This document shows, piece by piece, positions 28,579 through 38,282 of a DNA stretch of 64,000 nucleotides. Every line of letters begins with the position of its first letter. Positions within the stretch are counted from its first letter, which is position 1. This DNA comes from Rhodococcus rhodnii (GTDB lineage: Bacteria > Actinomycetota > Actinomycetes > Mycobacteriales > Pseudonocardiaceae), in the NCBI GenBank assembly GCA_000720375.1, contig JOAA01000033.1, positions 33,166-97,165 on the forward strand, written 5' to 3'. The translations under genes were made by a program, and so were the position numbers. The notes below the pieces were generated by a model. That model had not been told where the DNA came from. It ran no database searches and worked only from the letters and a program-made list of their open reading frames with translations.

Positions 28579-30891
28579 CTACGACCCGCCGTCATTCCGA
28601 TTGAGAGCCGCCACGACCGCACGGATTGTCGGGCTACGGAACAGGTCCCGGAGTTTGATGGTGGGCAGGTTCTGTTCACGCAGCGCGGCGTTGATACGGA
28701 CCGCCAGCAACGAGTTGCCGCCCAGAGCATAGAAATCATCGTCCAGACCCACCGGGACGCCGAAAACCTTGCCCCAGATCTCCTGGAGCGTGGTGGCAAG
28801 TGAGGAACTGACCGGTGTTTCCGCCGGAGCCGTCGACAAGGTGGGCTCGGGCAACCTCGTCTGGTCGAGTTTTCCGTTGGTGGTCAAGGGGAGGACATTC
28901 AAGGCCGTGACCGTCGCCGGGACCATATAGGACGGTAGGACTGCGGCGGCTCGCTTTCGGACACTCGCCGTGTCGAGCGAAGCCGGGCAGACGTAGGCGT
29001 CGATCCGGGCTGAGGCTCCTTCGCCACGGACGAGGACTGCGACCGACGTCACGTCCGGGTCCTCCAACAGCACCGCGCGGATTTCGTCCAGTTCGATTCG
29101 GAAGCCGCGTATTTTCACTTGGCTGTCGATTCGGCCAAGGTGATGCAGGGTTCCGTCAGGCAGGAGCCTGCCTAGGTCTCCGCTGCGATACATCATTCCG
29201 TCCCGATAGGGGTCGGGGAGGAAACGGGACGCGGTCAGTTCCGGTTGGTTGAGATAACCCTGGGCCACGCCCGCGCCGCCGACGTAGATCTCACCCGCGA
29301 CTCCCGGTGGGACCAACGCACCGGAACTGTCCATCACGTACACATGCCAGCCGGGCAGGGCCGGGCCCACTGAGCGGGACGCCGAGAGGGCCATCGCGCG
29401 GGTGAACGTCTGGTGTGTGACGTGCACGGTTGTCTCGGTGATGCCGAACATGTTCACCATTCGGCATGCGGGGTGAGAGTCGAACCAGCGCAACAACATC
29501 CGGGCGTCCAGAGGCTCGCCGCCGAAGACGACCAACCGGGCACGTACGTCGGCATGCGAGACATCCAGCAACTGGGCGAAGGCGGACGGGGTTTGGCTGA
29601 GGACCGTGACTTCGGCGGAAACCAAGAGATCGCGGAAACGGGAAGGATCACGAGAGTCGTCATAGGACACCACGACCAGGCGGCCGCCGGTCAGCAGGCA
29701 ACCCCAGATCTCCCAGACGGAGAAGTCGAACGCGCTGGAGTGGAACAGCGTCCACACGTCCGAAGGCCCGAGCTCGTACTCGGCGCGGGTGGCGTCGATG
29801 AGGCTGATGACGTTGCGATGGGGGACAACCACGCCTTTCGGACGGCCGGTCGAGCCCGATGTGTAAATGACGTATGCGGGCGCGTCAGGGGAAACAGGCA
29901 CGCAATCGACCGCCTCTTGCAACAGTGAGTCTGGCGTGACGACCGACGAACTGGGAAACTCGCTGAGGCGCGTGATCACCAAGCGGGCATCGGCGTCCTG
30001 CGTTGTGTACGACAGCCGCTCGGCGGGATAAGCCGGATCGGTGGGGACGTAAGCCGCCCCGGCCTTCAACACCGCCAAGAGAACGACGACCAGTTCGGAC
30101 GTCCGGTCAAGGCAGACAACGACCTTGTCGCCATTGCCGACGCCCAACGAACGAAGCCCGCCCGCCATGCGGGAGGACAACGAATCCAGTTCAGCGTAAG
30201 TCAAATCGCCGACAGCGAGTGCGGAAGGCTGCGCTGCCGCCACACGGCTGAAAGCCGCGGGTATGGAAACCGGAGTGGTCGACAACGGCTCAGACTGTCC
30301 TAAAGCGACAATGCGAGCGACCTCGGCGGAACTGAGCAGCGAAGGCGTGAGACCGTCTCGAAGCTGGGCATGCACGTGGACGAGATGGGAAGCGAACTGG
30401 GCGACGATCTCCGGGGAGAAATGGCTGCGCAGGAAGTCGAAGCGCACGGACTCATGCAGGATCGACACGGTCAGCGGGTAAATCGGGGATAAGCACGGAA
30501 TGTACTCGGCATCAGGCAACGGCAGGCCTGGTTCGAACAGCATGCCGACGGCCGGAGTCGAGCCGTAGCACTGTAAGACGAACTCCAGCGCGGCGGGCCA
30601 CAGCGAAGTGGCTGTGTCACAAGGCAACGAATACGTGCCCGAGCCTGTACCCGAACCCAGGCCCCATTCCGGCGGTTCGCATGAAACAGCGCTCTCCGCA
30701 CGAGGGGCCACGATCACCAGATCGGCCACGCCATCGGTGTAACGCAACAACACGCACCGCGTGTCCGAAGCCGGCCGTGCCAACTCGACCGAGACGCGCC
30801 TGCCGTCTGTCGAAGGTGCTGGCACGTCCTCCACCCACACCCCGGTCGTGGAGAATGGTGCCGTCAGCCGGATACGCAGTGCGTGGTGCAC
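28579..30891 (-). CDS. NRPS: remnant C domain - A (Thr-like) - PCP
   Basis: A 770-residue protein starting at GTG 30891 after AAGGGGGA. Residues 1 to about 200 resemble only the last part of a condensation domain (YPLTVSILHESVRFDFLRSH, then SHLVHVHAQL) and lack HHxxxDG, so they cannot condense. About 215-690 is a full adenylation domain (TSGSTGRPKG, MFGITETTVHVT, YRSGDLGR, NGKLDQ). My reading of the specificity residues is D-F-W-S-V-G-M-V-H, close to threonine codes. The final domain is a carrier protein with DDFYALGGNSLLAV (phosphopantetheine Ser). It thus loads probably L-Thr on its own PCP, to be used in trans. No thioesterase or epimerase is attached. Confidence 0.9.
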   Translation of the reverse strand: MHHALRIRLTAPFSTTGVWVEDVPAPSTDGRRVSVELARPASDTRCVLLRYTDGVADLVIVAPRAESAVSCEPPEWGLGSGTGSGTYSLPCDTATSLWPAALEFVLQCYGSTPAVGMLFEPGLPLPDAEYIPCLSPIYPLTVSILHESVRFDFLRSHFSPEIVAQFASHLVHVHAQLRDGLTPSLLSSAEVARIVALGQSEPLSTTPVSIPAAFSRVAAAQPSALAVGDLTYAELDSLSSRMAGGLRSLGVGNGDKVVVCLDRTSELVVVLLAVLKAGAAYVPTDPAYPAERLSYTTQDADARLVITRLSEFPSSSVVTPDSLLQEAVDCVPVSPDAPAYVIYTSGSTGRPKGVVVPHRNVISLIDATRAEYELGPSDVWTLFHSSAFDFSVWEIWGCLLTGGRLVVVSYDDSRDPSRFRDLLVSAEVTVLSQTPSAFAQLLDVSHADVRARLVVFGGEPLDARMLLRWFDSHPACRMVNMFGITETTVHVTHQTFTRAMALSASRSVGPALPGWHVYVMDSSGALVPPGVAGEIYVGGAGVAQGYLNQPELTASRFLPDPYRDGMMYRSGDLGRLLPDGTLHHLGRIDSQVKIRGFRIELDEIRAVLLEDPDVTSVAVLVRGEGASARIDAYVCPASLDTASVRKRAAAVLPSYMVPATVTALNVLPLTTNGKLDQTRLPEPTLSTAPAETPVSSSLATTLQEIWGKVFGVPVGLDDDFYALGGNSLLAVRINAALREQNLPTIKLRDLFRSPTIRAVVAALNRNDGGS

Positions 30892-30904
30892 AGTTCCCCC
30901 TTGC

Positions 30905-31723
30905 TCAGCGTGCGCTGAATCCGCCGTCGACGGTCAGCACGGATCCGGTCACCTGACAGGATTCGTCGGAAGCCAGGTAGACCACGGCGGCCGCGATGTC
31001 GGCCGGTTCGATCAGCGCGTTCATCGGCTGGGCCTCCACAAAGGCCGACTCGTGGTCGGAGACGTCCAACGCGTGCGCGATCTCGGCCAGCATGCGGCCT
31101 TCCATCTCGTTGTCGTCACGGACCGAGCCCGGGCAGACGGCGTTCACCCGGACCTTGACCGGCGCGTAGTCCAGTGCCGCCGCTTTGGTGAGGCCGATGA
31201 CGCCGTGTTTCGCGGCCACGTAACCGGCGAAGTGCCGGTAGCCGACCAGACCCGCGGTCGAGGCGATGTTGACGATGCTGCCGGATCGGGCCGCGCTCAT
31301 CGCCTTGCCGACCACGTTGATCATCCGCCACGTCCCGGTCAGGTCCACGTCGATCATCAGCGCCCACTCGTCCTCGCTGATCTCGTGCACCGGTTTGCCC
31401 GACGGTGCGGCGATCCCCGCGTTGTTCACCACCGCGTCGATCCGGCCGTACCGGTCGACAGCGAGATCCACCGCGGCCTGGAGCGCTCGAATATCCCGGA
31501 CGTCAGCGGGCGCCGCGAGCACCGATGATCCGAGAGACCGGCACAGCGAAGCCGTGTGCTCCAACTGGCCGACCGTGCCCAACGGGTACGGAACACCGGG
31601 CAAGTCCCCGCAGATGTCGAGCAACACCAGGTCGGCGCCTTCACGGGCGCAGGCCAGCGCGGTCGCCCGTCCGAGGCCACGCGCCGCGCCGGTGATCAGC
31701 ACGGTCTTCCCGGTCAGTCGCAT
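30905..31723 (-). CDS. Short-chain dehydrogenase/reductase
   Basis: A 272-residue classical SDR. The cofactor motif TGAARGLGRATA (TGxxxGxG), NNAG, and the catalytic Ser (VNIASTAG) with YVAAKHG (YxxxK) are all present. The C-terminal VTGSVLTVDGGF is typical. An insertion after the second beta strand (about residues 35-60) resembles mycofactocin-type SDRs; NAD is likely because of the Asp in LLDICG. ATG 31723 overlaps the stop of the thioesterase by 10 bp. It presumably reduces or oxidises a hydroxy/keto group of a cluster intermediate. Confidence 0.92.
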   Translation of the reverse strand: MRLTGKTVLITGAARGLGRATALACAREGADLVLLDICGDLPGVPYPLGTVGQLEHTASLCRSLGSSVLAAPADVRDIRALQAAVDLAVDRYGRIDAVVNNAGIAAPSGKPVHEISEDEWALMIDVDLTGTWRMINVVGKAMSAARSGSIVNIASTAGLVGYRHFAGYVAAKHGVIGLTKAAALDYAPVKVRVNAVCPGSVRDDNEMEGRMLAEIAHALDVSDHESAFVEAQPMNALIEPADIAAAVVYLASDESCQVTGSVLTVDGGFSAR

Positions 31724-32391
31724 ACCGAGCCCTTGATCAACTCCAGCAGTGGTCCGGGGGTGGTGAGATACATGTGGCCGCCTGGCAGCTCGGTCAGCGT
31801 GAAGTCCTTGCTGGTGGCCTTCGCCCATGCGGCCGCTTGGTCCGAGCTGACCAACGAATCCGACGAACCCCGTAGCGCGGTGATCGGAGCGGCCAGTGGC
31901 AGGTCGGTCGAGGGCACGTAGCTCTCGTGCATCTGCACGTCGGCCCGCAGCGTCGGCAGGATCAGCTCCCGCATCTCCTCGTCGTCGAGGGCCTCGTCGC
32001 TGAACCCCGCGAACTCCCGGACCTGGGCGACGAAGGCATCATCGGACAGGCCGGTCGCCCGGCCGGGCCGTGGCGTATGCGGTTCGGTCGACCCGCTGGC
32101 GAACAGGCGGATCACCTCGAAGTCCAGCTCCACCAAGCGATGCGCCAGTTCGTAAGCCAACACAGCACCCAAACTGTGCCCGAACAACGCGACTCGGCGC
32201 TCGGAACCCAGCGAGCCGAGCAATTCGGGAAGCACCCCGTCGACCGCCGCGTGCACATCCCGGTACGGCTCCTCGTCGATGCGCCGCTCGCGGCCGGGAA
32301 GCTGCACTGGGAGCACCGGGAACTGAGAGGTCCACGCGTAGTAGAACGATGCCCCCGAACCCGCGAAAGGCAGACAGATCAACGCAGTCAT
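31714..32391 (-). CDS. Type II thioesterase
   Basis: A 225-residue alpha/beta hydrolase of the editing thioesterase family. It has the N-terminus ICLPFAGSGASFYYAW, the nucleophile elbow FGHSLGAVLAYELA and the C-terminal catalytic His in LPGGHMYL. By family knowledge it removes misprimed acyl groups from carrier proteins. ATG 32391 overlaps the P450 stop (ATGA). One of two type II thioesterases in the cluster; the other is at 45945. Confidence 0.93.
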   Translation of the reverse strand: MTALICLPFAGSGASFYYAWTSQFPVLPVQLPGRERRIDEEPYRDVHAAVDGVLPELLGSLGSERRVALFGHSLGAVLAYELAHRLVELDFEVIRLFASGSTEPHTPRPGRATGLSDDAFVAQVREFAGFSDEALDDEEMRELILPTLRADVQMHESYVPSTDLPLAAPITALRGSSDSLVSSDQAAAWAKATSKDFTLTELPGGHMYLTTPGPLLELIKGSVCD

Positions 32392-33617
32392 CGTGGCAGC
32401 CTCGCGTCGTAGGTGATCGGCAGCTTGGCAAGGCCCCGGCTGGTCGAGTTGTCGAAGATCCACTCCAGCTCGTCGGGTGCCACCGCGAGCCGCAGGCCGG
32501 GAAGGCGGCGCAGCAGCGTCGGGAACGCGATCGAGCCCTCCACTCTGGACAGTGGGGCGCCGGCGCAGAAGTGCGCGCCGTGACCGAAAGCGAAGTGCTT
32601 GTTCGGTGTACGGGTGATGTCGAGCCGGTCCGGGTTCTCGAACGCGTCCGGGTCGCGGTTGGCCGAGCTGAGCAACAGGTGGACGAAGCTCTCCTTGGCG
32701 ATGTCCACACCGTTGAGGGTGATGTCCTCGGTCGCGATCCGGATCGTGCCACGGAACACGGGCGCCTCGAACCGCAGGAACTCCTCGACCGCGCCCTCGG
32801 CCAGCGACGGGTCGTTGATCAACAGCTCCAGCTGGTCGGGGTGCTGCAACAGGGCCTGCGTGCCGTTGCCGATCAGGTTCGCGGTCGTCTTGTGGCCCGC
32901 GATGATCAGCAGGACCAAAGTGGACACCAGTTCGTCCTCGGTGAACACGTCGTCCTCGTCCGCGGCCCGGATCAGCACGCTGACCAGGTCGTCACCGAGG
33001 TCGTTGCGGCGGTCGGCCAACAGGTCCAGCAGATACTGCTCGATCTTGTCGCTGGCCACGCGCAGCAGCCGGTTGCGCTCCTCGTCCGGGTACGGCGCCT
33101 CGCTGAGCATCACCACGTCGGCCTGGACCTGCGGCCGGTCGTGATCCGGGACCCGGAGGAACTCGCTGATCACGCGCATCGGCAGGCTGTACGCGAACTT
33201 CATCAGGTCGATCGGGCCCGTTTCGGGGAACTCGTCGATCAGATCGTCGGTGATCTGCTGGATCCGCGGGCGCAGCAACTCCATCCGCCTGGGCGTGAAC
33301 GCCTTGCTGACCAGTTTCCGCAGCCGGGTGTGGTCCGGCGGGTCGGCGGTGATCATGTTCTTGATCAGTACCGGGCTGGCGTCCCGCAGCTGGTCCTGGA
33401 ACCACTGCGGGGCCGCGTCAATGCGCTTCGAAAGGCGTGGATCGGTGAACGCCTTCAACGCGGTGGCGTAGTCGGCCACGACGTACGCCTCGGCGCCCGG
33501 CGGGTGGTCGATCTTGTGTACCGGGCAGCCCGAGCGCAGTTGCGCGGCCCAGCCGTGCGGGTCGTTGCCGGGCGAGTTGAAGAACTCCGGTGGCAGCGTC
33601 TTGTCAGTGGCGGTCAC
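32388..33617 (-). CDS. Cytochrome P450 with AGHKTT I-helix
   Basis: A 409-residue P450 starting at GTG 33617, which overlaps the MFS stop (GTGA). ExxR is intact (EEFLRF) and the heme loop is FGHGAHFCAGAPLSR. In the I-helix, AGHKTTANLIG carries Lys where the acid of the acid-alcohol pair normally sits. That residue helps deliver protons for O-O cleavage, so the change may alter chemistry or be compensated. It is part of the NRPS-PKS operon and presumably oxidises a bound or released intermediate. Confidence 0.92.
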   Translation of the reverse strand: MTATDKTLPPEFFNSPGNDPHGWAAQLRSGCPVHKIDHPPGAEAYVVADYATALKAFTDPRLSKRIDAAPQWFQDQLRDASPVLIKNMITADPPDHTRLRKLVSKAFTPRRMELLRPRIQQITDDLIDEFPETGPIDLMKFAYSLPMRVISEFLRVPDHDRPQVQADVVMLSEAPYPDEERNRLLRVASDKIEQYLLDLLADRRNDLGDDLVSVLIRAADEDDVFTEDELVSTLVLLIIAGHKTTANLIGNGTQALLQHPDQLELLINDPSLAEGAVEEFLRFEAPVFRGTIRIATEDITLNGVDIAKESFVHLLLSSANRDPDAFENPDRLDITRTPNKHFAFGHGAHFCAGAPLSRVEGSIAFPTLLRRLPGLRLAVAPDELEWIFDNSTSRGLAKLPITYDARLPR

Positions 33618-34873
33618 AGCTTCGACTCCTCCAGTTGTTCCGGACGGGGCAGCCGGCGCATGGTCGGCGTGAGAGTGGTGAAGGCGACGGGAACGGCGAT
33701 CGCGCCGACGAACGTGAACACGGCGAACGGCCCGCCGAGGTCGAAGATCACGCCGATGGTGAAGATGCCGATCGGCTGGACGAGCATCGACAGGAAGAAC
33801 ACCGCGCCAAGCACGCGGCCGTGCAACTTGTCCGGCGCCAAGGCGGCGACGTAAGCCAGGAACAGCGCGCTGACGATCGGCCCGCGCAGGAACACCACAC
33901 CGACGATGACGCCCATGACGATCACGTTCGGCACGACAGCGAGCAGAGCGGCGGCAACCGGCCCGACCCACGCGGCGAACCACATGATCCCGCTCGGGGA
34001 CACGTGCTTGAGCACCCAGGAAGCGAAGAACGAGCCGAGGAGACCACCGGCACCGGCGAACGCGACTGAGATACCGATGACCGCGGACTCGGTGCCCTTG
34101 TCGTTGGCGGTTGCGGCGAGCGCGATGAACACGCCGGTGTGGTTGAACACCAGGTTGGAGCCCATGATCCAGGCCAGCGACCAGAACAGGATCGGCTCAC
34201 GGCGGATCAGCCGGAAACCGTCCTTGGCGTGCCGTTTGCCGTCGTCGGCGATCGTCGACGCGGCCTGCATCGGTTTCTTGATGAACAGCAGCAGCGCGGT
34301 GGAGATCAGGAACGACACCGCGGCGCCGAGGTATGGGAAAGCCCGTGCGATGCCGAACAGCCAACCGGCGGCGGGCGGGCCGATCAGGGTGGCGCCGAAG
34401 AACCGGATCTGGTTCTGCGAGATCGCGGTCGGGACTTGCTGAGGCGGTACGAGTGCCTTGATGGCCGCGAGGCTGGCAGGCTGCGAGACGCTCAAGCAGA
34501 CGGCCGAGAGCATCGCGATCACCAGGATCACGCCGAGGTTCACGTTGTCGGTCATGACCATCACGGCCAGACCGCCCAGCAGCGCGACCCTGATCAGGTT
34601 GCACCAGATCAGCAGCTTCTTGCGGTCGAACCGGTCGGCCAGCTGACCGGCGGTCAAGGACGTCAGCCCGGCGACGACGAGCTGGACCGACGCGATCAAC
34701 CCAGCCCAGAAAGCGGATCCGGTGGTGGCCAGGATCAGCAGCGGGTAGGCGAACTCGGCGGTCTCCTTCGCCACCGCGGCGAAGGCTTCACTTGTCCACA
34801 GTGCCTGGAAATTCCCGTTGCGCCGCAACGGGATGAGTTTCTCTTCCTGAGCCGGTGGCGCTTTAGTGACCAT
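33614..34873 (-). CDS. MFS-type efflux transporter
   Basis: A 419-residue membrane protein with about 12 hydrophobic helices and the loop motif GQLADRFDRKKLL between helices 2 and 3, typical of drug:H+ antiporters (MFS_3/enterobactin exporter type). ATG 34873 lies inside the end of the PKS gene (11-bp overlap) and is preceded by AGGAG. It is the only exporter in the operon and likely secretes the product. Confidence 0.9.
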   Translation of the reverse strand: MVTKAPPAQEEKLIPLRRNGNFQALWTSEAFAAVAKETAEFAYPLLILATTGSAFWAGLIASVQLVVAGLTSLTAGQLADRFDRKKLLIWCNLIRVALLGGLAVMVMTDNVNLGVILVIAMLSAVCLSVSQPASLAAIKALVPPQQVPTAISQNQIRFFGATLIGPPAAGWLFGIARAFPYLGAAVSFLISTALLLFIKKPMQAASTIADDGKRHAKDGFRLIRREPILFWSLAWIMGSNLVFNHTGVFIALAATANDKGTESAVIGISVAFAGAGGLLGSFFASWVLKHVSPSGIMWFAAWVGPVAAALLAVVPNVIVMGVIVGVVFLRGPIVSALFLAYVAALAPDKLHGRVLGAVFFLSMLVQPIGIFTIGVIFDLGGPFAVFTFVGAIAVPVAFTTLTPTMRRLPRPEQLEESKL

Positions 34874-37800
34874 GGGAGTCTCCTGAGTGGACGTGAACGG
34901 GCAGTAGTTCCCGCAGCCGGGCCGCGAGGCCGTGGACATGCGGACTGGTCAGCATCGACCAGTGGTCGCCCGCCACCGGGTGGATGCGGACTGGGCCTTG
35001 GTAGACACGGTTGAGCCTGGTGAGCAGCGCGGTCACGGTCCTGGTGTGGACGTCGGCCTTGAACACTGTGACCGGGCACGAGACGGGCCTCGGCCGGTAT
35101 CGCAGCAGCGCGCTGACGTTGCGCACGAACTGATCGCGGACCTCCGGCGCGCGCCGAATCCGCCGGCCGATCGGACCGATGCCAAGGATCGCGCTGGCCT
35201 GTGACCACGTGCTGCCCACGAGATACTCGGGATCGAAGCCGATCGGCCTGCCGATCGCGGGAATGTGGCCGTCGAGGCAGATCAGCATGTTGACGTGGTC
35301 GAGTTGGGCGGCCACCTCGTGCGCGACGATCGCCCCGAACGACCAGCCGCCGACCGTGTACGGACCTGACGGTTGGATCTCGCGGATGCGCTCGACGTAG
35401 TGCGTGGCAAGAGATTCGATGGTACGAGCCGGACGGGACGGCTCAAGGCAGTGGACCGGGCGATCGATCAGCCCGACGAGCTCCTGATAGCCGAGTGCCG
35501 TCCCCATCGCGTCCGCGACAAGGAACAACGGCGACTCCGCGATAGTGTCTACTTTGGACAATCGGACAAGTTCGCCGTACGTGGCATTCGCGGTGAACTC
35601 GATAGTGGACACGGCACGGCCGGTCTTCTCCCGGACTTGCCGCAGCAGGGTGACGAGCATCAGCGACTCGCCGCCGAGCGCGAAGAAGTTGTCCGATTCG
35701 GACACGGACGCGACACCCAAAGTGCGGCACCACAGGTCAGCAAGCGGCCCACGGGGGGCGGTCGTGGTGACTTTCCGCGGCTTCACTTCGACATCAGGAT
35801 CGGTCGGTGCGAAGGGATGTGACGGCAAGGAGCACCGCAGCGACTCAGAGTCGGCGGGAAGCGCGGAGTCGACACCGTGTTCCCACAGCGCACCCAAGGC
35901 ACGCAACAGGTCGCGCTCGGGATCCTCCGACGTGCCCAGCAACGGAATCGTCGTGTTGCCGGCTTGCCAGGAAGGGTGATGGCGCACCGTGCTGATCATC
36001 GATGCGCCCGGGCCGAGCTCGATGAAAGACCGGAAGCCCGCCGCGAGCAGGACGCCCGCGCCATCGGTAAGTCGAACGGTGTTGAGCATCTGACCGGTCC
36101 AGTAGTCCGGGCTGAGCACCGAATCGGGATCTGCCCAGTCCCCGGTCTCGTTGGAGACCAGCCGGATGCGAGGGTCACGTGCGGGCGTGGCGGCCAGGGC
36201 GGCCCGCAGGGCGGCCGCGGCGGGCTTCATCAATGGGGAATGGAACGCCCGCTGGGTCGCCAGCGGACGGGCTTGGTGTCCGGCCAGAAATCTCTCCATG
36301 GCCGCGACCGGGCCGGAAACCACAGTCCGGCCAGGGCCTGCGACGGCCACGGAGATCTCCGGACCACAGTGGACATCGGCGGTCTCGATCGTGGCCATCA
36401 AGCCGGGCTCGGTGTCCCACATCGCCGTCGCACGTTCGAAGACCAAGTTGGCCGCCACATCGGGCTGCCACACGCCAGCCAACGCGGCAGCGGTGTATTC
36501 GCCGACGCTGTTGCCGAACAAAGCGGTTGCCTTGACGCCCCATTCGTTGAGCTGGCGGCCGAGGGCATAACCCAGCGCGAACAAACCGAGCTGCTGGTGA
36601 ACGGTGTTGGCGAACCAGTCATGACCTTCGCCATCGGTGATGACAGGGGAGAGGTCGATTTTCACCGCCTCCGCGACCTCGTCGAAAGCCGTCTTGAACG
36701 CGGGCAGCAGACGATAAGGCGCCGCGCCCGCGGCCGAGCGCAACGTCCCCTGACCGGGGAACAGGAACGCAACCTTGCCCAGCGTCCGCGGCTCGGCGGA
36801 GGGTGCGGTCTCGCGCAGCAGGATCGCTGCCTGCGCGACGTCATCGGCGACGATGGCCTGTCGATGACGGTGAAACCGCCGTCCGGTGAGTGTTCGTGAC
36901 ACCTCGGACAAGATGTGGCCGGGCACGTGGACCGCCAGGTCCTCGCGGCTGCGGCTGAGGGCGTCGGCGGACGCGGCGGATACCGGGAGTATCCGCTTTC
37001 CGTTCCGAAGTGGACGGTCGTGTTCGGCTGCGGCCTGGACGACGACATGGGCATTGGTCCCGCCGACGCCGAACGAGCTCACGGCCGCCAACGGAACACC
37101 CCGATCCGGCCAAGGCCCGGTCGAAGCGCACACCTGGAACGGCGTGGATTCGATGTCCAGCAACGGGTTCGGCTCGTCGTAGTGCAGCGTGGGTACGACC
37201 TCGCGGTGTTCCATCATCAGCACGGTCTTGATCAGCCCGGCGACCCCGGCGGCGGCACCGGTGTGCCCGAGGTTGCTCTTCACGGCACCGAGCAGACACC
37301 ACCCGGTGGCGTCCGTGCTGACCTGGAAGACATCGGTGAGTGCCTGGACCTCCACCGGGTCGCCCATGCGTGTGGCAGTGCCGTGCGCCTCGACGTAATC
37401 GATGTCCGCGGGGTCGATTCCGGCGATGTGCTGGGCGTAACCGATGACTTCGCGCTGCCCGGTGATCGACGGCGCGGTGTACCCCATCTTGTCGGAGCCG
37501 TCGTTGTTCAGCGCCGAGCCCAGAATCACCGCCGCGATCCGGTCGCCGTCCCGCAGCGCGTCCTCAAGCCGTTTGAGGACAACCACTCCGACACCTTCGC
37601 TGGGGACCGTGCCGCCCGCGTTCGCCGAGAAAGGCCGACAATGCCCGTCCGGAGAAAGGATTCCGCCGGCTTCGTACAGGTAGCCCCATTCATCCTTGGC
37701 CATCACGGTGACGCCGCCTGCCAAGGCCACATCGCACTCGAGACCAAGCAGGCTGCGCACGGCCATGTGGGTTGCGGTCAACGAGGTGGAGCACGCCGTC

Positions 37801-38282
37801 TGCACCGTCACCGCAGGCCCGCGGAAGCCGAGTTTGTACGCGACCCGGGTAGCCAGGAAGTCCTTCTCCCGCCCGATGACCTCGGCCATCTCGCTCTGTG
37901 AACCGTCCGCCGCGCGGCCGACGACATCGGCCCCGGCGTACAGCCCGATCCAGCCCGGAAACCGGGTCGGATCGATGCCCGCGTCGTCGATGGCGGCCGA
38001 CGCGCACTCCAGGAACACCCGCTGTTGCGGATCGATCCCGGCGGCCTCGGCCCGGCTGTATCCGAAGAACGTCCAGTCGAAGTTATGCGAGCCAGCCAGG
38101 AAACCTTTGGCGGGAACGAACTCCGGCCGCTGCGCGATGTCGGTTGGCACACCCATGGCGATGGCCTCGTCACGGGTGAACCGCGAAATGCCCTCGACGC
38201 CCGCGCGCAGGTTCGCCCAATACTCACGGATGTCGGCCGCCTTGGGGTAGCGGCAGGCCATGCCGATCACGGCTACCGCCAT
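34863..38282 (-). CDS. Monomodular type I PKS: KS-AT-ACP-TE
   Basis: About 1139 residues (ATG 38282; an in-frame GTG lies one codon before). KS: Cys near 164 (VQTACSTSL), His near 300 (EAHGTATRMGDP) and near 340 (SNLGHTG). AT: Ser near 592 in GNSVGEY, where Asn replaces the usual His before Ser; RAFHS near 681 points to malonyl-CoA. ACP: Ser near 873 (FFALGGESLML). TE: Ser near 981 (GGWSFGAI), Asp near 1004 (LICLDGH) and His near 1107 (GDHWS). No KR, DH, ER or MT domain is present, so one unreduced C2 extension followed by release is predicted, perhaps of a beta-keto or tetramate-type product (inference). The start overlaps the P450 stop. Confidence 0.94.
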   Translation of the reverse strand: MAVAVIGMACRYPKAADIREYWANLRAGVEGISRFTRDEAIAMGVPTDIAQRPEFVPAKGFLAGSHNFDWTFFGYSRAEAAGIDPQQRVFLECASAAIDDAGIDPTRFPGWIGLYAGADVVGRAADGSQSEMAEVIGREKDFLATRVAYKLGFRGPAVTVQTACSTSLTATHMAVRSLLGLECDVALAGGVTVMAKDEWGYLYEAGGILSPDGHCRPFSANAGGTVPSEGVGVVVLKRLEDALRDGDRIAAVILGSALNNDGSDKMGYTAPSITGQREVIGYAQHIAGIDPADIDYVEAHGTATRMGDPVEVQALTDVFQVSTDATGWCLLGAVKSNLGHTGAAAGVAGLIKTVLMMEHREVVPTLHYDEPNPLLDIESTPFQVCASTGPWPDRGVPLAAVSSFGVGGTNAHVVVQAAAEHDRPLRNGKRILPVSAASADALSRSREDLAVHVPGHILSEVSRTLTGRRFHRHRQAIVADDVAQAAILLRETAPSAEPRTLGKVAFLFPGQGTLRSAAGAAPYRLLPAFKTAFDEVAEAVKIDLSPVITDGEGHDWFANTVHQQLGLFALGYALGRQLNEWGVKATALFGNSVGEYTAAALAGVWQPDVAANLVFERATAMWDTEPGLMATIETADVHCGPEISVAVAGPGRTVVSGPVAAMERFLAGHQARPLATQRAFHSPLMKPAAAALRAALAATPARDPRIRLVSNETGDWADPDSVLSPDYWTGQMLNTVRLTDGAGVLLAAGFRSFIELGPGASMISTVRHHPSWQAGNTTIPLLGTSEDPERDLLRALGALWEHGVDSALPADSESLRCSLPSHPFAPTDPDVEVKPRKVTTTAPRGPLADLWCRTLGVASVSESDNFFALGGESLMLVTLLRQVREKTGRAVSTIEFTANATYGELVRLSKVDTIAESPLFLVADAMGTALGYQELVGLIDRPVHCLEPSRPARTIESLATHYVERIREIQPSGPYTVGGWSFGAIVAHEVAAQLDHVNMLICLDGHIPAIGRPIGFDPEYLVGSTWSQASAILGIGPIGRRIRRAPEVRDQFVRNVSALLRYRPRPVSCPVTVFKADVHTRTVTALLTRLNRVYQGPVRIHPVAGDHWSMLTSPHVHGLAARLRELLPVHVHSGDSHGH

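Noticed and set aside
32070..33854. 594-residue plus-strand open frame opposite the P450 and thioesterase genes
   Set aside because: Composition of an antisense shadow; the minus-strand genes are complete and overlap tightly.
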